Positions 16,483-26,468 of a stretch of 64,000 nt of DNA are shown piece after piece. Below the pieces are notes generated by a model. That model made no database searches. It saw only the letters and a program-made list of their open reading frames with translations, and had not been told where the DNA came from. The DNA comes from JAQUOA01 sp037443785 (GTDB lineage Bacteria; Bacteroidota; Ignavibacteria; UBA10030; UBA8401). The stretch is from assembly GCA_037443785.1 (NCBI GenBank), contig JBBINR010000018.1, positions 1 through 64,000 on the forward strand, read 5' to 3'. The first letter of the stretch is position 1, and each line of letters opens with the position of its first letter. The position numbers were made by a program, and so were the translations under genes.

Positions 16483-17807
16483 AACGCGATCTTTCCTTAA
16501 CCCAATCCGTGGCGTTGAACATGATCGACATGGTCGGCATCGGACCGTTTATTGTTCTTCCGATCGTTCTCCAGATCATGGGTGGTCCGCAGCACGTCAG
16601 TGCATGGATTGCGGGCGCCGTGCTGGCATTAATTGACGGATTTATTTGGGCAGAGCTTGGTGCAGCGATGCCGCGTGCTGGAGGAAGTTATGCTTTCCTC
16701 CGCGAGGCGTATGGAAAAAATTGGGGAAAGTTTATGTCGTTTCTCCTTATTTGGCAAACAATGATTCAGGCTCCTCTCGTCATTGCGTCAGGATCAATCG
16801 GCTTTGCGCAATATTTGTCGTACCTAATTCCATTGAACGATGTGACACGAAGAGCAGCATCAGGCGCGTTAGTCATTACCTTAACGATATTATTGTATCG
16901 CAAGATTGGCACCGTCGGAAAAATTTCTGTGCTGTTATGGGCAGGAGTAATGTCAACCATGATATGGTTTATCGGCGGCGGATTGTCGCACTTCAATCCA
17001 TCGCTTGCGTTTGATTATCCGAAAGGGGCTTGGGATTTTACATGGGCATTTTGGGTTGCACTCGGCCAGGCAACAGTCCAAACAATGTATTCATACCTTG
17101 GATATTATAATGTCTGTCATTTGGGAGGAGAAATAAAAGAGCCTGAGAAGATAATACCCAAAGCAATTTTTATTTCAATCATTGGAATCGCTGTTCTCTA
17201 TCTTGCAATGCAATTTGCCGTTATCGGTGTTATTCCCTGGCAGGATGCACAGCATTCCCAATTCATTGTCAGCACATTGATTGAAAAGCTGTACGGCACA
17301 ACCGCTGCTCAAATTGCGACAGTCCTTGTATTATGGATTGCTTTCTCTTCGCTGTTTGCAGTCATGCTTGGATATTCACGTATCCCTTACGCAGCAGCCG
17401 TTGACGGTAATTTTTTCTCTACCATGGGAAAATTGCATCCGACAAAGAACTTCCCGTATATCGCATTACTTTGGTTAGGCGGAGTGGCATTTATCTTCAG
17501 CCTTTTATTTAAATTAAAAGACGTTATCAACGCAATTCTTGCTATGAGAATCTTGGTACAATTTATCGGAGGTGCAATCGGAGTAATGATATTACGAAAA
17601 ACATGGGGAGCAGAAAAAATCCCCTTTAAAATGTGGTTCTACCCTCTACCCGCCGTAATTGCAATAATTCTGTGGCTTTCGATTTTATTATCAACCGGAA
17701 TGTCATTCGCAGTATCCGGTGTTGGCATGATGGTTCTTGGATCGATTGTTTTTTTTGTTCGCGCAAAATTGCAAAATGAATGGCCATTCAATCTTGACGG
17801 TCAATAA
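16461..17807 (+). CDS. APC-family amino acid/amine permease
   Basis: Secondary transporter of the amino acid-polyamine-organocation superfamily in the inner membrane. Seen: 448 residues with about 12 hydrophobic segments, the N-terminal signature NMIDMVGIGPFIVLP (the unwound first helix with the GxG substrate loop) and the WAELGAAMPRAGGSYAFLRE stretch of helix 2-3 typical of the family. Substrate cannot be read from sequence. It overlaps the upstream lipoprotein gene and runs convergently into the Sel1 gene, overlapping its end by 20 nt. Confidence 0.88.
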   Translation: MAETTTLKRDLSLTQSVALNMIDMVGIGPFIVLPIVLQIMGGPQHVSAWIAGAVLALIDGFIWAELGAAMPRAGGSYAFLREAYGKNWGKFMSFLLIWQTMIQAPLVIASGSIGFAQYLSYLIPLNDVTRRAASGALVITLTILLYRKIGTVGKISVLLWAGVMSTMIWFIGGGLSHFNPSLAFDYPKGAWDFTWAFWVALGQATVQTMYSYLGYYNVCHLGGEIKEPEKIIPKAIFISIIGIAVLYLAMQFAVIGVIPWQDAQHSQFIVSTLIEKLYGTTAAQIATVLVLWIAFSSLFAVMLGYSRIPYAAAVDGNFFSTMGKLHPTKNFPYIALLWLGGVAFIFSLLFKLKDVINAILAMRILVQFIGGAIGVMILRKTWGAEKIPFKMWFYPLPAVIAIILWLSILLSTGMSFAVSGVGMMVLGSIVFFVRAKLQNEWPFNLDGQ

Positions 17808-19299
17808 TTTGAAATTCTCTATCGCGGGGACGGATCGAATCATATAATCGTTGAAGTGATACAAAGGCAGCTCGGCTCCCTCGCTGCGATGCCGACCGAT
17901 ATAATCGTACAGCCTCAGGAATTCGTTTAGCAACAATAATTCCATGTTCATAACAGTATGCGAGATTCACTTGCGCAAGCGGCGATTCTTCCGCATTGCC
18001 CGTCTGAAGTATTTGAAATGCAGAGTCAATGCTGATACCTCCGTATCCTCCAATAATTTTTGCCGATGCAATTCGTATTAAAGCCTCATTATTCCCCAGC
18101 CTGTTCGCATTCGTCCACAATTGCATTGCCTTCTCTTTTTGTTGTGAAACCAACTGCCCGCTAAAATATGCATTTCCCAATTCCACCATGGCATCAATAT
18201 TTCGTTCCTGCGCGGATTTTTGTAAAAAAGAAATAATATCTTCCTTTTTCTGTGATGAAAAAATTTCCGTCAGTGCCAGCGAAGCAATGGTGTACATCCC
18301 TTCAACATTTCCTTGCTGCGCTTTCTTTTGAATGACATCTAACAAGTGACGATTATCGAGCAGCCGAAGCAATAGCCCCGGTGCACGCCGCGATTCGAGG
18401 CGGACGGCGTGGATGTAGGCAGTAAGTGCATGAATGGAATCTTGTTTTACTCCAATTCCCTTTTCATAGAATCTACCAAGCACAGTATATTCTTCCGGCA
18501 CGCCCCACTGGACATGATGAAGGAGCAACGAAAATAGAATCGAATCATTCGCACCAGGAAGTTCTTTTATCCGCTTTTGCCATTTCGACCCGAGTGCTTG
18601 AAGAATTTCAATCGCAGAAAAGGTTTCTTCAACGATCTCATCTTTTTCATTATCAAAATTTAAAAGAACCGGTTGAAATGCTTTTTGAAGAACGGATGAA
18701 GAATCATTGGAAACGACAGAAGAGGAATCTGACGATTCCGTCGCCGCTAGCCGTTCCAGTTCAGGAAGAATTTCTTTTGCCGGGGCGTAACCTTGTTCGG
18801 CAGAGCGCTTAATCCATTGATACGCTTCTTTCCAATCTTGCTGCACAGCAAGATTATCGGTAAAATATAAACCGAATGCGTATTCTCCCTCTTTCAAATC
18901 ATTATCTGCTGTATAACGGAAATATTTGTACGCTTCAAATGGATTCCATTCGGTCCCCCATCCGTTATGGCAAAAGACTCCAAGATTGAAATACGCGAGA
19001 AGATAATGATGATCGGCAGCTTGTTTTATCAATTGAAATGCCCGAACAGTATCAGCAGGAAACCCTTTTCCAGTAAGATATCGTAAACCTAATTCGTGAA
19101 GTGCACCCGCGTCACCGGAATTCGCGTTTCGAACAAGCGAAAATCCTTCCCACAATTGATAGGTGACATCGGACGGCTGAACGATCCTGATCGATGACGA
19201 AGGAAATCCTTTTTTCCTGTAAACTGAACTTCGTAACGAATCCTGCGGCCACGCTGTTGCAATACCTATTAAAAAAAAAGCAATAAACTTAAGTTTCAT
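17788..19299 (-). CDS. Secreted Sel1-like (TPR-type) repeat protein
   Basis: Seen: 503 residues with a signal peptide (MKLKFIAFFLIGIATAWPQ) and repeated Sel1-like units such as ALHELGLRYLTGKGFPAD, AYFNLGVFCHNGWGTEWN and AQVNLAYCYEHGIIVAK, in two blocks (about 60-180 and 255-490) joined by a Ser-rich linker near 195-210. Sel1 repeats form alpha-solenoids for protein interaction. Exported location suggests a periplasmic or surface scaffold. No operon partner; it is divergent from the ABC transporter gene and its 3' end overlaps the permease gene on the other strand. Confidence 0.8.
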   Translation of the reverse strand: MKLKFIAFFLIGIATAWPQDSLRSSVYRKKGFPSSSIRIVQPSDVTYQLWEGFSLVRNANSGDAGALHELGLRYLTGKGFPADTVRAFQLIKQAADHHYLLAYFNLGVFCHNGWGTEWNPFEAYKYFRYTADNDLKEGEYAFGLYFTDNLAVQQDWKEAYQWIKRSAEQGYAPAKEILPELERLAATESSDSSSVVSNDSSSVLQKAFQPVLLNFDNEKDEIVEETFSAIEILQALGSKWQKRIKELPGANDSILFSLLLHHVQWGVPEEYTVLGRFYEKGIGVKQDSIHALTAYIHAVRLESRRAPGLLLRLLDNRHLLDVIQKKAQQGNVEGMYTIASLALTEIFSSQKKEDIISFLQKSAQERNIDAMVELGNAYFSGQLVSQQKEKAMQLWTNANRLGNNEALIRIASAKIIGGYGGISIDSAFQILQTGNAEESPLAQVNLAYCYEHGIIVAKRIPEAVRLYRSASQRGSRAAFVSLQRLYDSIRPRDREFQIIDRQD

Positions 19300-19319
19300 T
19301 CGTCTTAAAGAATTGATAG

Positions 19320-19344
19320 ATGCTTATTACAATACAATAAGCAT
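19320..19344. repeat. Perfect palindrome in the divergent promoter region
   Basis: ATGCTTATT and AATAAGCAT separated by 7 nt, located 20 nt before the Sel1-repeat gene and about 130 nt before the ABC transporter gene. No U-tract follows, so an operator is more likely than a terminator. Confidence 0.45.
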
Positions 19345-19471
19345 GATTTTGACGAACATCAAGATGGACGGAGCATCATTGGCCTGTCATTTAGACTCAT
19401 CCACCGAGTAAATGTTTCAATTTCGATCCGAAATTTCTTAGATTGATTTACACTAACACGAACGGATACCC

Positions 19472-21265
19472 ATGAAATTACTGTACGCTTATCTGAAAAG
19501 ATACTGGAAATTGGTGATTCTTGCTCTCTTTCTTGCAACGATCAACCAAACTTTTTCACTTCTCGATCCTTTAATTTTCAGATACGTTATCGACAATTAC
19601 GCAATGAAATTTAAGGAATATGCCACCGACCAATTTCTTCGAGGAGTCATTTCGTTATTGCTTGCCGCAATGGGTGTCGCCTTTGTTTCACGCGTCGCAA
19701 AAAATTTTCAAGACTACTACATCAATGTTATTGTTCAGAAGTTAGGCGCTCAAATTTATGCAGACGGTATTAAACATTCGCTGGAACTTCCCTATGCTGT
19801 TTTTGAAGACCAACGAAGCGGGGAAACACTCGGCAAACTTCAAAAAGTCCGAACCGATGTTGAACGATTGATTTCTTCAGCAATTAATATTCTTTTTACC
19901 TCCCTTGTCGGCATCATTTTTGTCATGATCTATGCTTTTACCATTCACTGGCTGATTGCGCCGGTCTATTTCATGACAATTCCTATCCTCGCGATTATCA
20001 GTTCAACGCTCAGCAAGAAAATAAAAGTGTTGCAGAAAACAATAGTGGGAGAAACAACGGCACTTGCCGGATCGACAACAGAATCGCTGAGAAATATTGA
20101 ACTCGTAAAAAGTCTCGGACTCGCTGAACAAGAAATCGGACGCTTAAATAATACGACAGACAAAATCCTAAAACTTGAACTCGGGAAAGTAAAGTACGTT
20201 CGGAAATTGAGCTTTATCCAAGGGACATCGGTAAATTTTTTGCGAACAAGCATTTTATTTATGATGCTCTATTTTATTTTCAGTCAACAAATCACCGTTG
20301 GGCAATTTTTCTCTTTGTGGATATATTCATTCTTCATTTTCGGGCCGCTTCAAGAATTGGGAAATATTATCAATACGTACCGCGAAGCTGAAGTCTCATT
20401 AAATAATTTTCAAGAAATTTTAAATACATCCAAAGAACCCCAGCCGATATCACCACAAGCCGTATTGGAATTGGAAATATTGAAGTTCGACAAGGTTTCA
20501 TTCAAGCATCAATCAGCGAAACTCACGGCATTGAACGAAATTTCGTTTAATGTCAAAATGGGAGAAACGATTGCTTTTGTTGGGCCTTCAGGCGCCGGCA
20601 AAACGACTTTGGTAAAACTCCTTGTCGGACTCTATCGCCCCCAATCCGGAAAAATCGTCTACAATAAATTCTCTCATGATGAAATTAATTTCGATAAGTT
20701 CAGAGAACGAATTGGATTTGTCACACAAGACACGCAGCTTTTTTCCGGAACAATTAAAGAAAATCTCCTTTTTGTCAATCCGCATGCAACGGACCAGGAA
20801 TGTTTGGATGCATTGAATAAAGCCGCATGCCAATCATTACTTCTTCGCGCAAGCAACGGATTAAATACGATGATTGGCGAAGGCGGCGTAAAAGTTTCCG
20901 GCGGAGAAAAACAACGGCTCTCCATTGCGCGAGCTCTTCTTCGAAATCCTCAGTTGCTGGTGATTGATGAAGCAACTTCTGCTTTGGATTCTCTCACCGA
21001 AGAAGAGATCAGTGAAACTATTCGTGAAATTTCACAGCGCCAGGATATGATTAGTATTTTGATTGCGCATCGGCTCTCAACCGTTATGCATGCTGACAAG
21101 ATTTTTGTGTTGGAAAAAGGAAAGATCGTTGAATCCGGAAGGCACAAAGATCTTTTAAAGAAAAAGGGATTATATTATGCGATGTGGCGCCAGCAAGTCG
21201 GAGAAAATTCAAACGGGACGCTAAAAGCAGCGTACAAAGCCGCGAAAACTATTTCAAAGAATTAA
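19472..21265 (+). CDS. ABC exporter, fused membrane and ATPase domains
   Basis: Half-transporter of the MsbA/multidrug type, working as a dimer in the inner membrane. Seen: 597 residues; N-terminal six-helix membrane domain (about 1-310) and ATPase domain with Walker A GPSGAGKTT, Q-loop FVTQDTQLFSG, signature VSGGEKQRLS, Walker B LLVIDEATSALD and H-loop IAHRLST. All catalytic residues are intact. Substrate is unknown. Endonuclease III follows after 25 nt, probably co-transcribed. Confidence 0.92.
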   Translation: MKLLYAYLKRYWKLVILALFLATINQTFSLLDPLIFRYVIDNYAMKFKEYATDQFLRGVISLLLAAMGVAFVSRVAKNFQDYYINVIVQKLGAQIYADGIKHSLELPYAVFEDQRSGETLGKLQKVRTDVERLISSAINILFTSLVGIIFVMIYAFTIHWLIAPVYFMTIPILAIISSTLSKKIKVLQKTIVGETTALAGSTTESLRNIELVKSLGLAEQEIGRLNNTTDKILKLELGKVKYVRKLSFIQGTSVNFLRTSILFMMLYFIFSQQITVGQFFSLWIYSFFIFGPLQELGNIINTYREAEVSLNNFQEILNTSKEPQPISPQAVLELEILKFDKVSFKHQSAKLTALNEISFNVKMGETIAFVGPSGAGKTTLVKLLVGLYRPQSGKIVYNKFSHDEINFDKFRERIGFVTQDTQLFSGTIKENLLFVNPHATDQECLDALNKAACQSLLLRASNGLNTMIGEGGVKVSGGEKQRLSIARALLRNPQLLVIDEATSALDSLTEEEISETIREISQRQDMISILIAHRLSTVMHADKIFVLEKGKIVESGRHKDLLKKKGLYYAMWRQQVGENSNGTLKAAYKAAKTISKN

Positions 21266-21290
21266 TTAAAGAACAATTGGATTTCAGATT

Positions 21291-21965
21291 ATGGCAAAAA
21301 TAACATCCCCGAACACTGATGATCTTTTTGATAAACCAAACAACATCGATTGGAATAAAGAACTAAAGGCTTTATTCAAAAAATACGATGGACGAAAACA
21401 CCCTCTTGAGTATAAAAATCTTTATCAACTGTTGGTGATGGTAGTTCTTTCTGCGCGAGATTCCGATAGAAATATTAATTCACTCGCTCCTGCGTTATTT
21501 GAAAAATTTCCATCAATGAAACATCTCGCCAAAGCAACGCCGGAAGATCTCTATCCTTTCATCAGCAAGGTTTCCAATTTTGGGAACAAAGCACAATGGC
21601 TGACAAAAACAGCAAAAGAAATTAAGGATGATAAAAATATTCCATTGACTCAGGAAGGATTAACTCAGTATTCCGGCATTGGACGTAAATCTGCAAATGT
21701 CATTATGAGTCAGATGAATGCCCCGGCAGAAGGTGTTATTGTTGATTTACATACGTTGCGAGTTGCCCCTCGGCTCGGCATAGCAAAAGGAACAAATCCC
21801 GAAAAGATTGAAAAACAGTTGATGGAAAAAGTTGATAAAAGAAATTGGCACTTGCTCGGAATGTCCCTCACATATCTCGGGCGCGAAACGTGCCGTCCGA
21901 CAAATCCGAAATGTCATGAGTGTTTGGTAAGCAGCGTGTGTGAATTTTATAACTCGTCAAAATAA
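21291..21965 (+). CDS. nth: Endonuclease III-type DNA glycosylase
   Basis: Base-excision repair glycosylase/AP lyase for oxidised pyrimidines. Seen: 224 residues with the helix-hairpin-helix LTQYSGIGRKSANVIM containing the catalytic Lys, the catalytic Asp in VIVDLHTLRVAPRLG, and the [4Fe-4S] cluster motif C-x6-C-x2-C-x5-C at the C-terminus (CRPTNPKCHECLVSSVC). An N-terminal extension of about 25 residues precedes the usual start of the fold. Uracil/thymine-type specificity cannot be excluded, but Nth is the best call. Confidence 0.93.
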   Translation: MAKITSPNTDDLFDKPNNIDWNKELKALFKKYDGRKHPLEYKNLYQLLVMVVLSARDSDRNINSLAPALFEKFPSMKHLAKATPEDLYPFISKVSNFGNKAQWLTKTAKEIKDDKNIPLTQEGLTQYSGIGRKSANVIMSQMNAPAEGVIVDLHTLRVAPRLGIAKGTNPEKIEKQLMEKVDKRNWHLLGMSLTYLGRETCRPTNPKCHECLVSSVCEFYNSSK

Positions 21966-22007
21966 TTTTGCTGCACTGCTCAGCTTACGATAAAATAGAA
22001 ATATTTT

Positions 22008-22598
22008 TCAGTTTTCTAAATAATCTCGTACATCAGTGGTAAACATACCTGCTTTCTGAGCTCCTTCCAATCCGACATCACCATCTTCGAAAACCTGGCA
22101 CTGATGGGGCGGAATTCCTATGACCTCCGCCGCTTTAAGAAAAATATCAGGGGCAGGTTTTGTTTTTACTTTATCATCGGATGTCAAGATTACCTGAAAG
22201 TGCTCTTTGATGCCAATAACATTCAATTGGGAATGGACATTTTCTCTTGAACCGCCTGAAGCGACAGCCATTGGCAGAACATTTTTGAAGCGCTGGACAA
22301 TGTCGACAACAGGTTTGATAGGTTGTATTTCAGAATAATAGCGTCTGAAGAATCCCTGTTTTATTTTGCTCACATCCTGAACATCCAGATTTGTACCATG
22401 TTCACGGTTATATAATTCAACGACATCGGTGGATGATATCCCCTTCCTAGAAAAAATAAGGTCATAATCCCACGGTGCGCCGAAATGTTTAATGGCATGT
22501 TCCCATGCTTTCATATGGAACGGCATTGAATCAACCAGCGTTCCGTCGCAGTCAAATATCAATCCTTTGATATATTCCGGTACTAAAATTTTCTTCAT
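22008..22598 (-). CDS. HAD-superfamily hydrolase, beta-phosphoglucomutase-like
   Basis: Seen: 196 residues with motif I FDCDGTLVDS (nucleophile and acid/base Asp), a four-helix cap, motif II VASGGSRENV, motif III Lys in KTKPAPDIFLKAA and motif IV FEDGDVGLEGAQKAG. This is the phosphatase/phosphomutase subgroup that acts on sugar phosphates. The start at 22598 has GAGGGAGA upstream; an ATG six codons earlier (22616) is less likely. Convergent with nth. The exact substrate is unknown. Confidence 0.88.
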   Translation of the reverse strand: MKKILVPEYIKGLIFDCDGTLVDSMPFHMKAWEHAIKHFGAPWDYDLIFSRKGISSTDVVELYNREHGTNLDVQDVSKIKQGFFRRYYSEIQPIKPVVDIVQRFKNVLPMAVASGGSRENVHSQLNVIGIKEHFQVILTSDDKVKTKPAPDIFLKAAEVIGIPPHQCQVFEDGDVGLEGAQKAGMFTTDVRDYLEN

Positions 22599-22706
22599 AC
22601 TATCTCCCTCGTACATAAAAAAATCCGTAGAGAGATTTCCAGAACTTTCTGCGGATCAATTCTTACCTCAATATACGAATTTCACTGAAAAAATTGAAGA
22701 AGCAAT

Positions 22707-23570
22707 TTACGTTTTTTTTTGAGTCAACAAAACCCCTGCAATGGTAATCACTCCTCCAATCACAAACGTAGAAGTGAGTGGTTGACCCAAAATTATTACT
22801 GCCAATATCGCCGTGAAAATCGGCTGCGCGTTTGCGAAGACGGCAACTTTTGTTGTGTCATACTTTCCTATCGCATAATACCACAGGATATAACTTACAA
22901 CAGATGTACCTAACGCCAGATATAAAATCCCAATCCAATTGCTCGCAGAAATGGTTGTCACATCAAACCATGTTAAGCTTGCGACACCTGGAGGAACAAA
23001 TAATATGGCGCCGCACATCACCGTCAACGAGCTGACGTGAAATGCACCGTACTTTGCGATTAATTTTTTTCCTTGAATACCGTACAGTGACCACGCCACC
23101 ACGGCAATAAGAATCATGACATTGCCGAAAAAATAATCGGACGAAAAATCGACGCCGCGCTCAAAGATAACAATGCTGACGCCGATGAACGCTACCGCAA
23201 CGCCGAGTACTTTATATTTTGTCAGCGATTCACCAAGTAAAAATCTGGAGAAGACAAGAACGAAAGCAGGTGTCGTGGCATATAACAGCGCACCATTTGC
23301 GGCAAGCGTAAATTTCATTCCATACAGATAGAAAAATTGATTGATGGGAATTGCAATAAATGAAATCCAGATGACAAGTAAATAATCTTCTTTTTGAATT
23401 CTTATTTTCTTTTCGCGGATAATAAAAATGACGGAGAGAACGCCGGCTGCAATGACACCGCGAATGAACGTCAACGACATTGGATCAACATCACGCGTCA
23501 CGGTTTTTGCAATAAGGTGCGTTCCGCTTGCAATCAATTGCTGAATCAGCATTACAACATAAATGTTCAT
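22707..23570 (-). CDS. EamA/DMT-family transporter
   Basis: Seen: 287 residues with ten hydrophobic segments in two EamA repeats (about 1-135 and 145-285), with the family patterns FIRGVIAAGVL and ALLYATTPAFVLVFSRFLLGE in the first and the matching VAVFANAQPIFTAILAVIILGE-like stretch in the second. Members export metabolites such as amino acids or nucleosides; the substrate here is unknown. Divergent from polA across about 85 nt. Confidence 0.9.
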   Translation of the reverse strand: MNIYVVMLIQQLIASGTHLIAKTVTRDVDPMSLTFIRGVIAAGVLSVIFIIREKKIRIQKEDYLLVIWISFIAIPINQFFYLYGMKFTLAANGALLYATTPAFVLVFSRFLLGESLTKYKVLGVAVAFIGVSIVIFERGVDFSSDYFFGNVMILIAVVAWSLYGIQGKKLIAKYGAFHVSSLTVMCGAILFVPPGVASLTWFDVTTISASNWIGILYLALGTSVVSYILWYYAIGKYDTTKVAVFANAQPIFTAILAVIILGQPLTSTFVIGGVITIAGVLLTQKKT

Positions 23571-23654
23571 TCGTTTTTGTAACTCGAATTGGCTTTTGGT
23601 ATATTAAAATATCACCTGATTTTGTTCATCAATATACTTCATCTTCTTGAAACT

Positions 23655-26450
23655 ATGAAACACCGCGAGAAACTATTTTTGATCGATTCGATGGGAATCG
23701 CCTATCGTTCATACTTTGCGTTCATTCAAAATCCTCTTATCAATTCAAAAGGAGAAAATACCGGAGCCATTTATGGTTTCGTTAATTATCTCAATAAAAT
23801 ATTGGATGAGCAAAAACCTGATCATGTTGCTGCCGTATTTGATACCGACGCCCCTACATTCCGGCATAAACTGTACAAAGAATACAAAGCCACGCGCAAC
23901 AAAATGCCTGAGGATCTTTCTTCATCACTTGGATATTTAAAAGATGTTGTCAAAGCATATAATGTTCCCGTTATCGAATTGGATGGATATGAGGCAGATG
24001 ATATTATTGGAACACTGGCAAAACGTGCCGAAAAAGAAAACATCGATGTATTCCTTGTTACTTCAGATAAAGATTTTATGCAGCTTGTATCGAGAAGAGT
24101 AAAAATATACCGTCCCGGCAAAGGTGGCGATGACGATGAAATTCTCGGCGAAGAAGGAGTCATCGAAAAATTCGGCGTTCCTCCCGAGCAAGTTATCGAT
24201 ATGCTTGGATTGATTGGCGATACTGCAGACAATGTTCCGGGTGTCCCAGGGATTGGCCCGAAAACAGCAGAGCCTTTGGTCAAAAAATATGGGTCGATCG
24301 AAAATATTTTGAAAAATGTCGATTCGATTCCGCAAAAAGGGGTCCAGGAAAAATTACGGAACAATAAAGAACTTGCCCTTCTTTCAAAACATCTCGTAAC
24401 AATTGATGTCAATGTCCCAATCGAAGTCGATGTTCACCATCTCAAAGCAAAAGAAAAAAATATACCCAAGCTGATCGAACTTTTTGAGAAGCTAGAATTC
24501 CGTGGACATATAAAACGATTAAAAGAGAAACATGCGGTTGATGTTTCAAGCGAAGTCAAATCGGAACAAACTGAAAATAGTCAAAGTGAAAAACGTAATA
24601 TTAGCACAGGTAAACACGAATACATCATTATTAAAAGTGATTCTGAATATCTTCGTTTGCTTTCAGAGTTAAAAAAGGCAAAAGCTTTTGTTTTCGATAC
24701 CGAAACAACTTCTACTGACCCGCTTCGTGCGCAATTGGTAGGAATTTCATTCTGCTGTGAAGTTCAAAAAGCATATTATTTGCCCGTTAAGGATGAAGAT
24801 GAGCATGAATCGTCTTCCGATCTTTTTGGAGAAGCCAAAAAGAAAACGAGATCGCACGGATTTGAATTATCACGCGTTAGAAATGACCTCTCACCAATTT
24901 TTGGAAACCCAAAAGTTAAGAAGTATGGTCAAAATCTTAAATACGATATGCTTGTGCTTGCGTCGAAAGGAATTGAAACGCATGGAGCGGCATTCGATAC
25001 AATGATCGCAGCCTATACGCTTCGTTCTGATCGGCAGCACTCCCTTGATTCATTGGCGGAGGAACATTTAAACTATACGATGGTTTCATTCGAAGAACTG
25101 ACGGAGAAAGGGAAAAAAGATATACGCGATATTCCCATAGACGAAGTTGGGAAATATTCGGCAGAAGACGCTGATATCACGTTTCAATTAGTCGATATTC
25201 TCCATGATAAAATTTCCGCAAATGGATTAAAATCATTGTGTACCGATATTGAATTTCCATTGATTGAAGTTCTCGCGTCAATGGAATTAAGTGGTGTTGC
25301 AATTGATATTCCCTTTTTGGGCATCATGTCCGGCGAAATTGGCAGCGAATTAGATTCATTAACAAAGAAAATTTATAAGCATGCAGGTGAAAAATTTAAT
25401 ATTAACTCTACCCAGCAATTGGCCGGTGTTCTTTTTGAGAATCTAAAGCTTCGAACTGTCAAAAAAACAAAAACTGGTTTTTCCACGGACGTCGCAGTTT
25501 TAGAATCGCTCAAAAACGAACATCCAATAATCGCCCTCTTACTTGATTATCGACAATTGCAAAAGCTGAAATCGACATATGTCGACGCCCTTCCCAAATT
25601 GATTCATCCAAAGACGGGAAAAGTTCATACGTCGTACAATCAAACTGTTGCCGCTACCGGAAGATTGTCAAGCAGTGATCCAAATTTACAAAATATTCCA
25701 ATACGGACAGCGTTAGGAAGAAAAATTCGGCAGGCATTTATTCCATCCAACGCAAAATCAGTAATTGTTTCAGCAGATTATTCCCAGATCGAGCTTCGTA
25801 TTATGGCACATGTCTCCGCTGACAAAGGATTGCTTGACGCATTTAAAAACAACGAAGACATCCATGCTACCACTGCGGCAAAAGTATTCGGCGTGGATCA
25901 AAAAGATATCACACGCGATATGAGGCGTAAAGCGAAGGAAGTAAATTTTGGAATTATGTACGGGATTGGTCCCTTCGGTCTCGCCTCGCGATTAGAAATC
26001 TCTCAGACCGAGGCGAGAGAAATCATCCAAAAGTATTTCGAACGCTTTCCAAAAGTGAATCAATATATCACTGACACAATTGCGTTTGCGCACACCAATG
26101 GATTTGTAACGACTTTAAATGGACGGCGAAGGTATCTTCAGGATATCAATAGTAAGAATCAAAACATCCGGTCAAACGCAGAGCGACAGGCGATCAATAT
26201 GCCGATTCAAGGTACTGCCGCCGACATGATAAAGCTTGCGATGATCACTATTCATAACGGCATCAGTGAGAGCAAAATGGAAGGTAAAATGGTGCTGCAG
26301 GTACATGATGAATTGGTGTTTGATGTTCCGCAGTCTGAAGAGAAAATACTTACGACGTTGGTCCGAGATCGGATGACAAATGCAATGAAGTTAAAAGTAC
26401 CGATTGAAGTCGAAATTGGCGTCGGTAAGAATTGGTTAGAGGCACATTAA
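23655..26450 (+). CDS. polA: DNA polymerase I
   Basis: Repair and Okazaki-fragment processing polymerase. Seen: 931 residues from the ATG at 23655 (a frame extension to 23589 is hydrophobic and unlike the family). 5'-3' exonuclease domain (about 1-290; YEADDIIGTLA, TSDKDFMQLV, GVPGIGPKTA), then 3'-5' exonuclease with Exo I DTETTS, Exo II in QNLKYDMLVL and Exo III YSAEDAD, so proofreading residues appear intact. Polymerase motifs A (SADYSQIELRIMAH), B (RRKAKEVNFGIMYG, Phe rather than Tyr) and C (VHDELVF) follow. Full-length for the family. The ribosome site is weak. Confidence 0.97.
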   Translation: MKHREKLFLIDSMGIAYRSYFAFIQNPLINSKGENTGAIYGFVNYLNKILDEQKPDHVAAVFDTDAPTFRHKLYKEYKATRNKMPEDLSSSLGYLKDVVKAYNVPVIELDGYEADDIIGTLAKRAEKENIDVFLVTSDKDFMQLVSRRVKIYRPGKGGDDDEILGEEGVIEKFGVPPEQVIDMLGLIGDTADNVPGVPGIGPKTAEPLVKKYGSIENILKNVDSIPQKGVQEKLRNNKELALLSKHLVTIDVNVPIEVDVHHLKAKEKNIPKLIELFEKLEFRGHIKRLKEKHAVDVSSEVKSEQTENSQSEKRNISTGKHEYIIIKSDSEYLRLLSELKKAKAFVFDTETTSTDPLRAQLVGISFCCEVQKAYYLPVKDEDEHESSSDLFGEAKKKTRSHGFELSRVRNDLSPIFGNPKVKKYGQNLKYDMLVLASKGIETHGAAFDTMIAAYTLRSDRQHSLDSLAEEHLNYTMVSFEELTEKGKKDIRDIPIDEVGKYSAEDADITFQLVDILHDKISANGLKSLCTDIEFPLIEVLASMELSGVAIDIPFLGIMSGEIGSELDSLTKKIYKHAGEKFNINSTQQLAGVLFENLKLRTVKKTKTGFSTDVAVLESLKNEHPIIALLLDYRQLQKLKSTYVDALPKLIHPKTGKVHTSYNQTVAATGRLSSSDPNLQNIPIRTALGRKIRQAFIPSNAKSVIVSADYSQIELRIMAHVSADKGLLDAFKNNEDIHATTAAKVFGVDQKDITRDMRRKAKEVNFGIMYGIGPFGLASRLEISQTEAREIIQKYFERFPKVNQYITDTIAFAHTNGFVTTLNGRRRYLQDINSKNQNIRSNAERQAINMPIQGTAADMIKLAMITIHNGISESKMEGKMVLQVHDELVFDVPQSEEKILTTLVRDRMTNAMKLKVPIEVEIGVGKNWLEAH

Positions 26451-26468
26451 CCAATTCTTGAAAATACA

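Noticed and set aside
23589..23654. Extended N-terminus of DNA polymerase I
   Set aside because: The extra 22 residues are hydrophobic and absent from the family; the ATG at 23655 gives the standard start.
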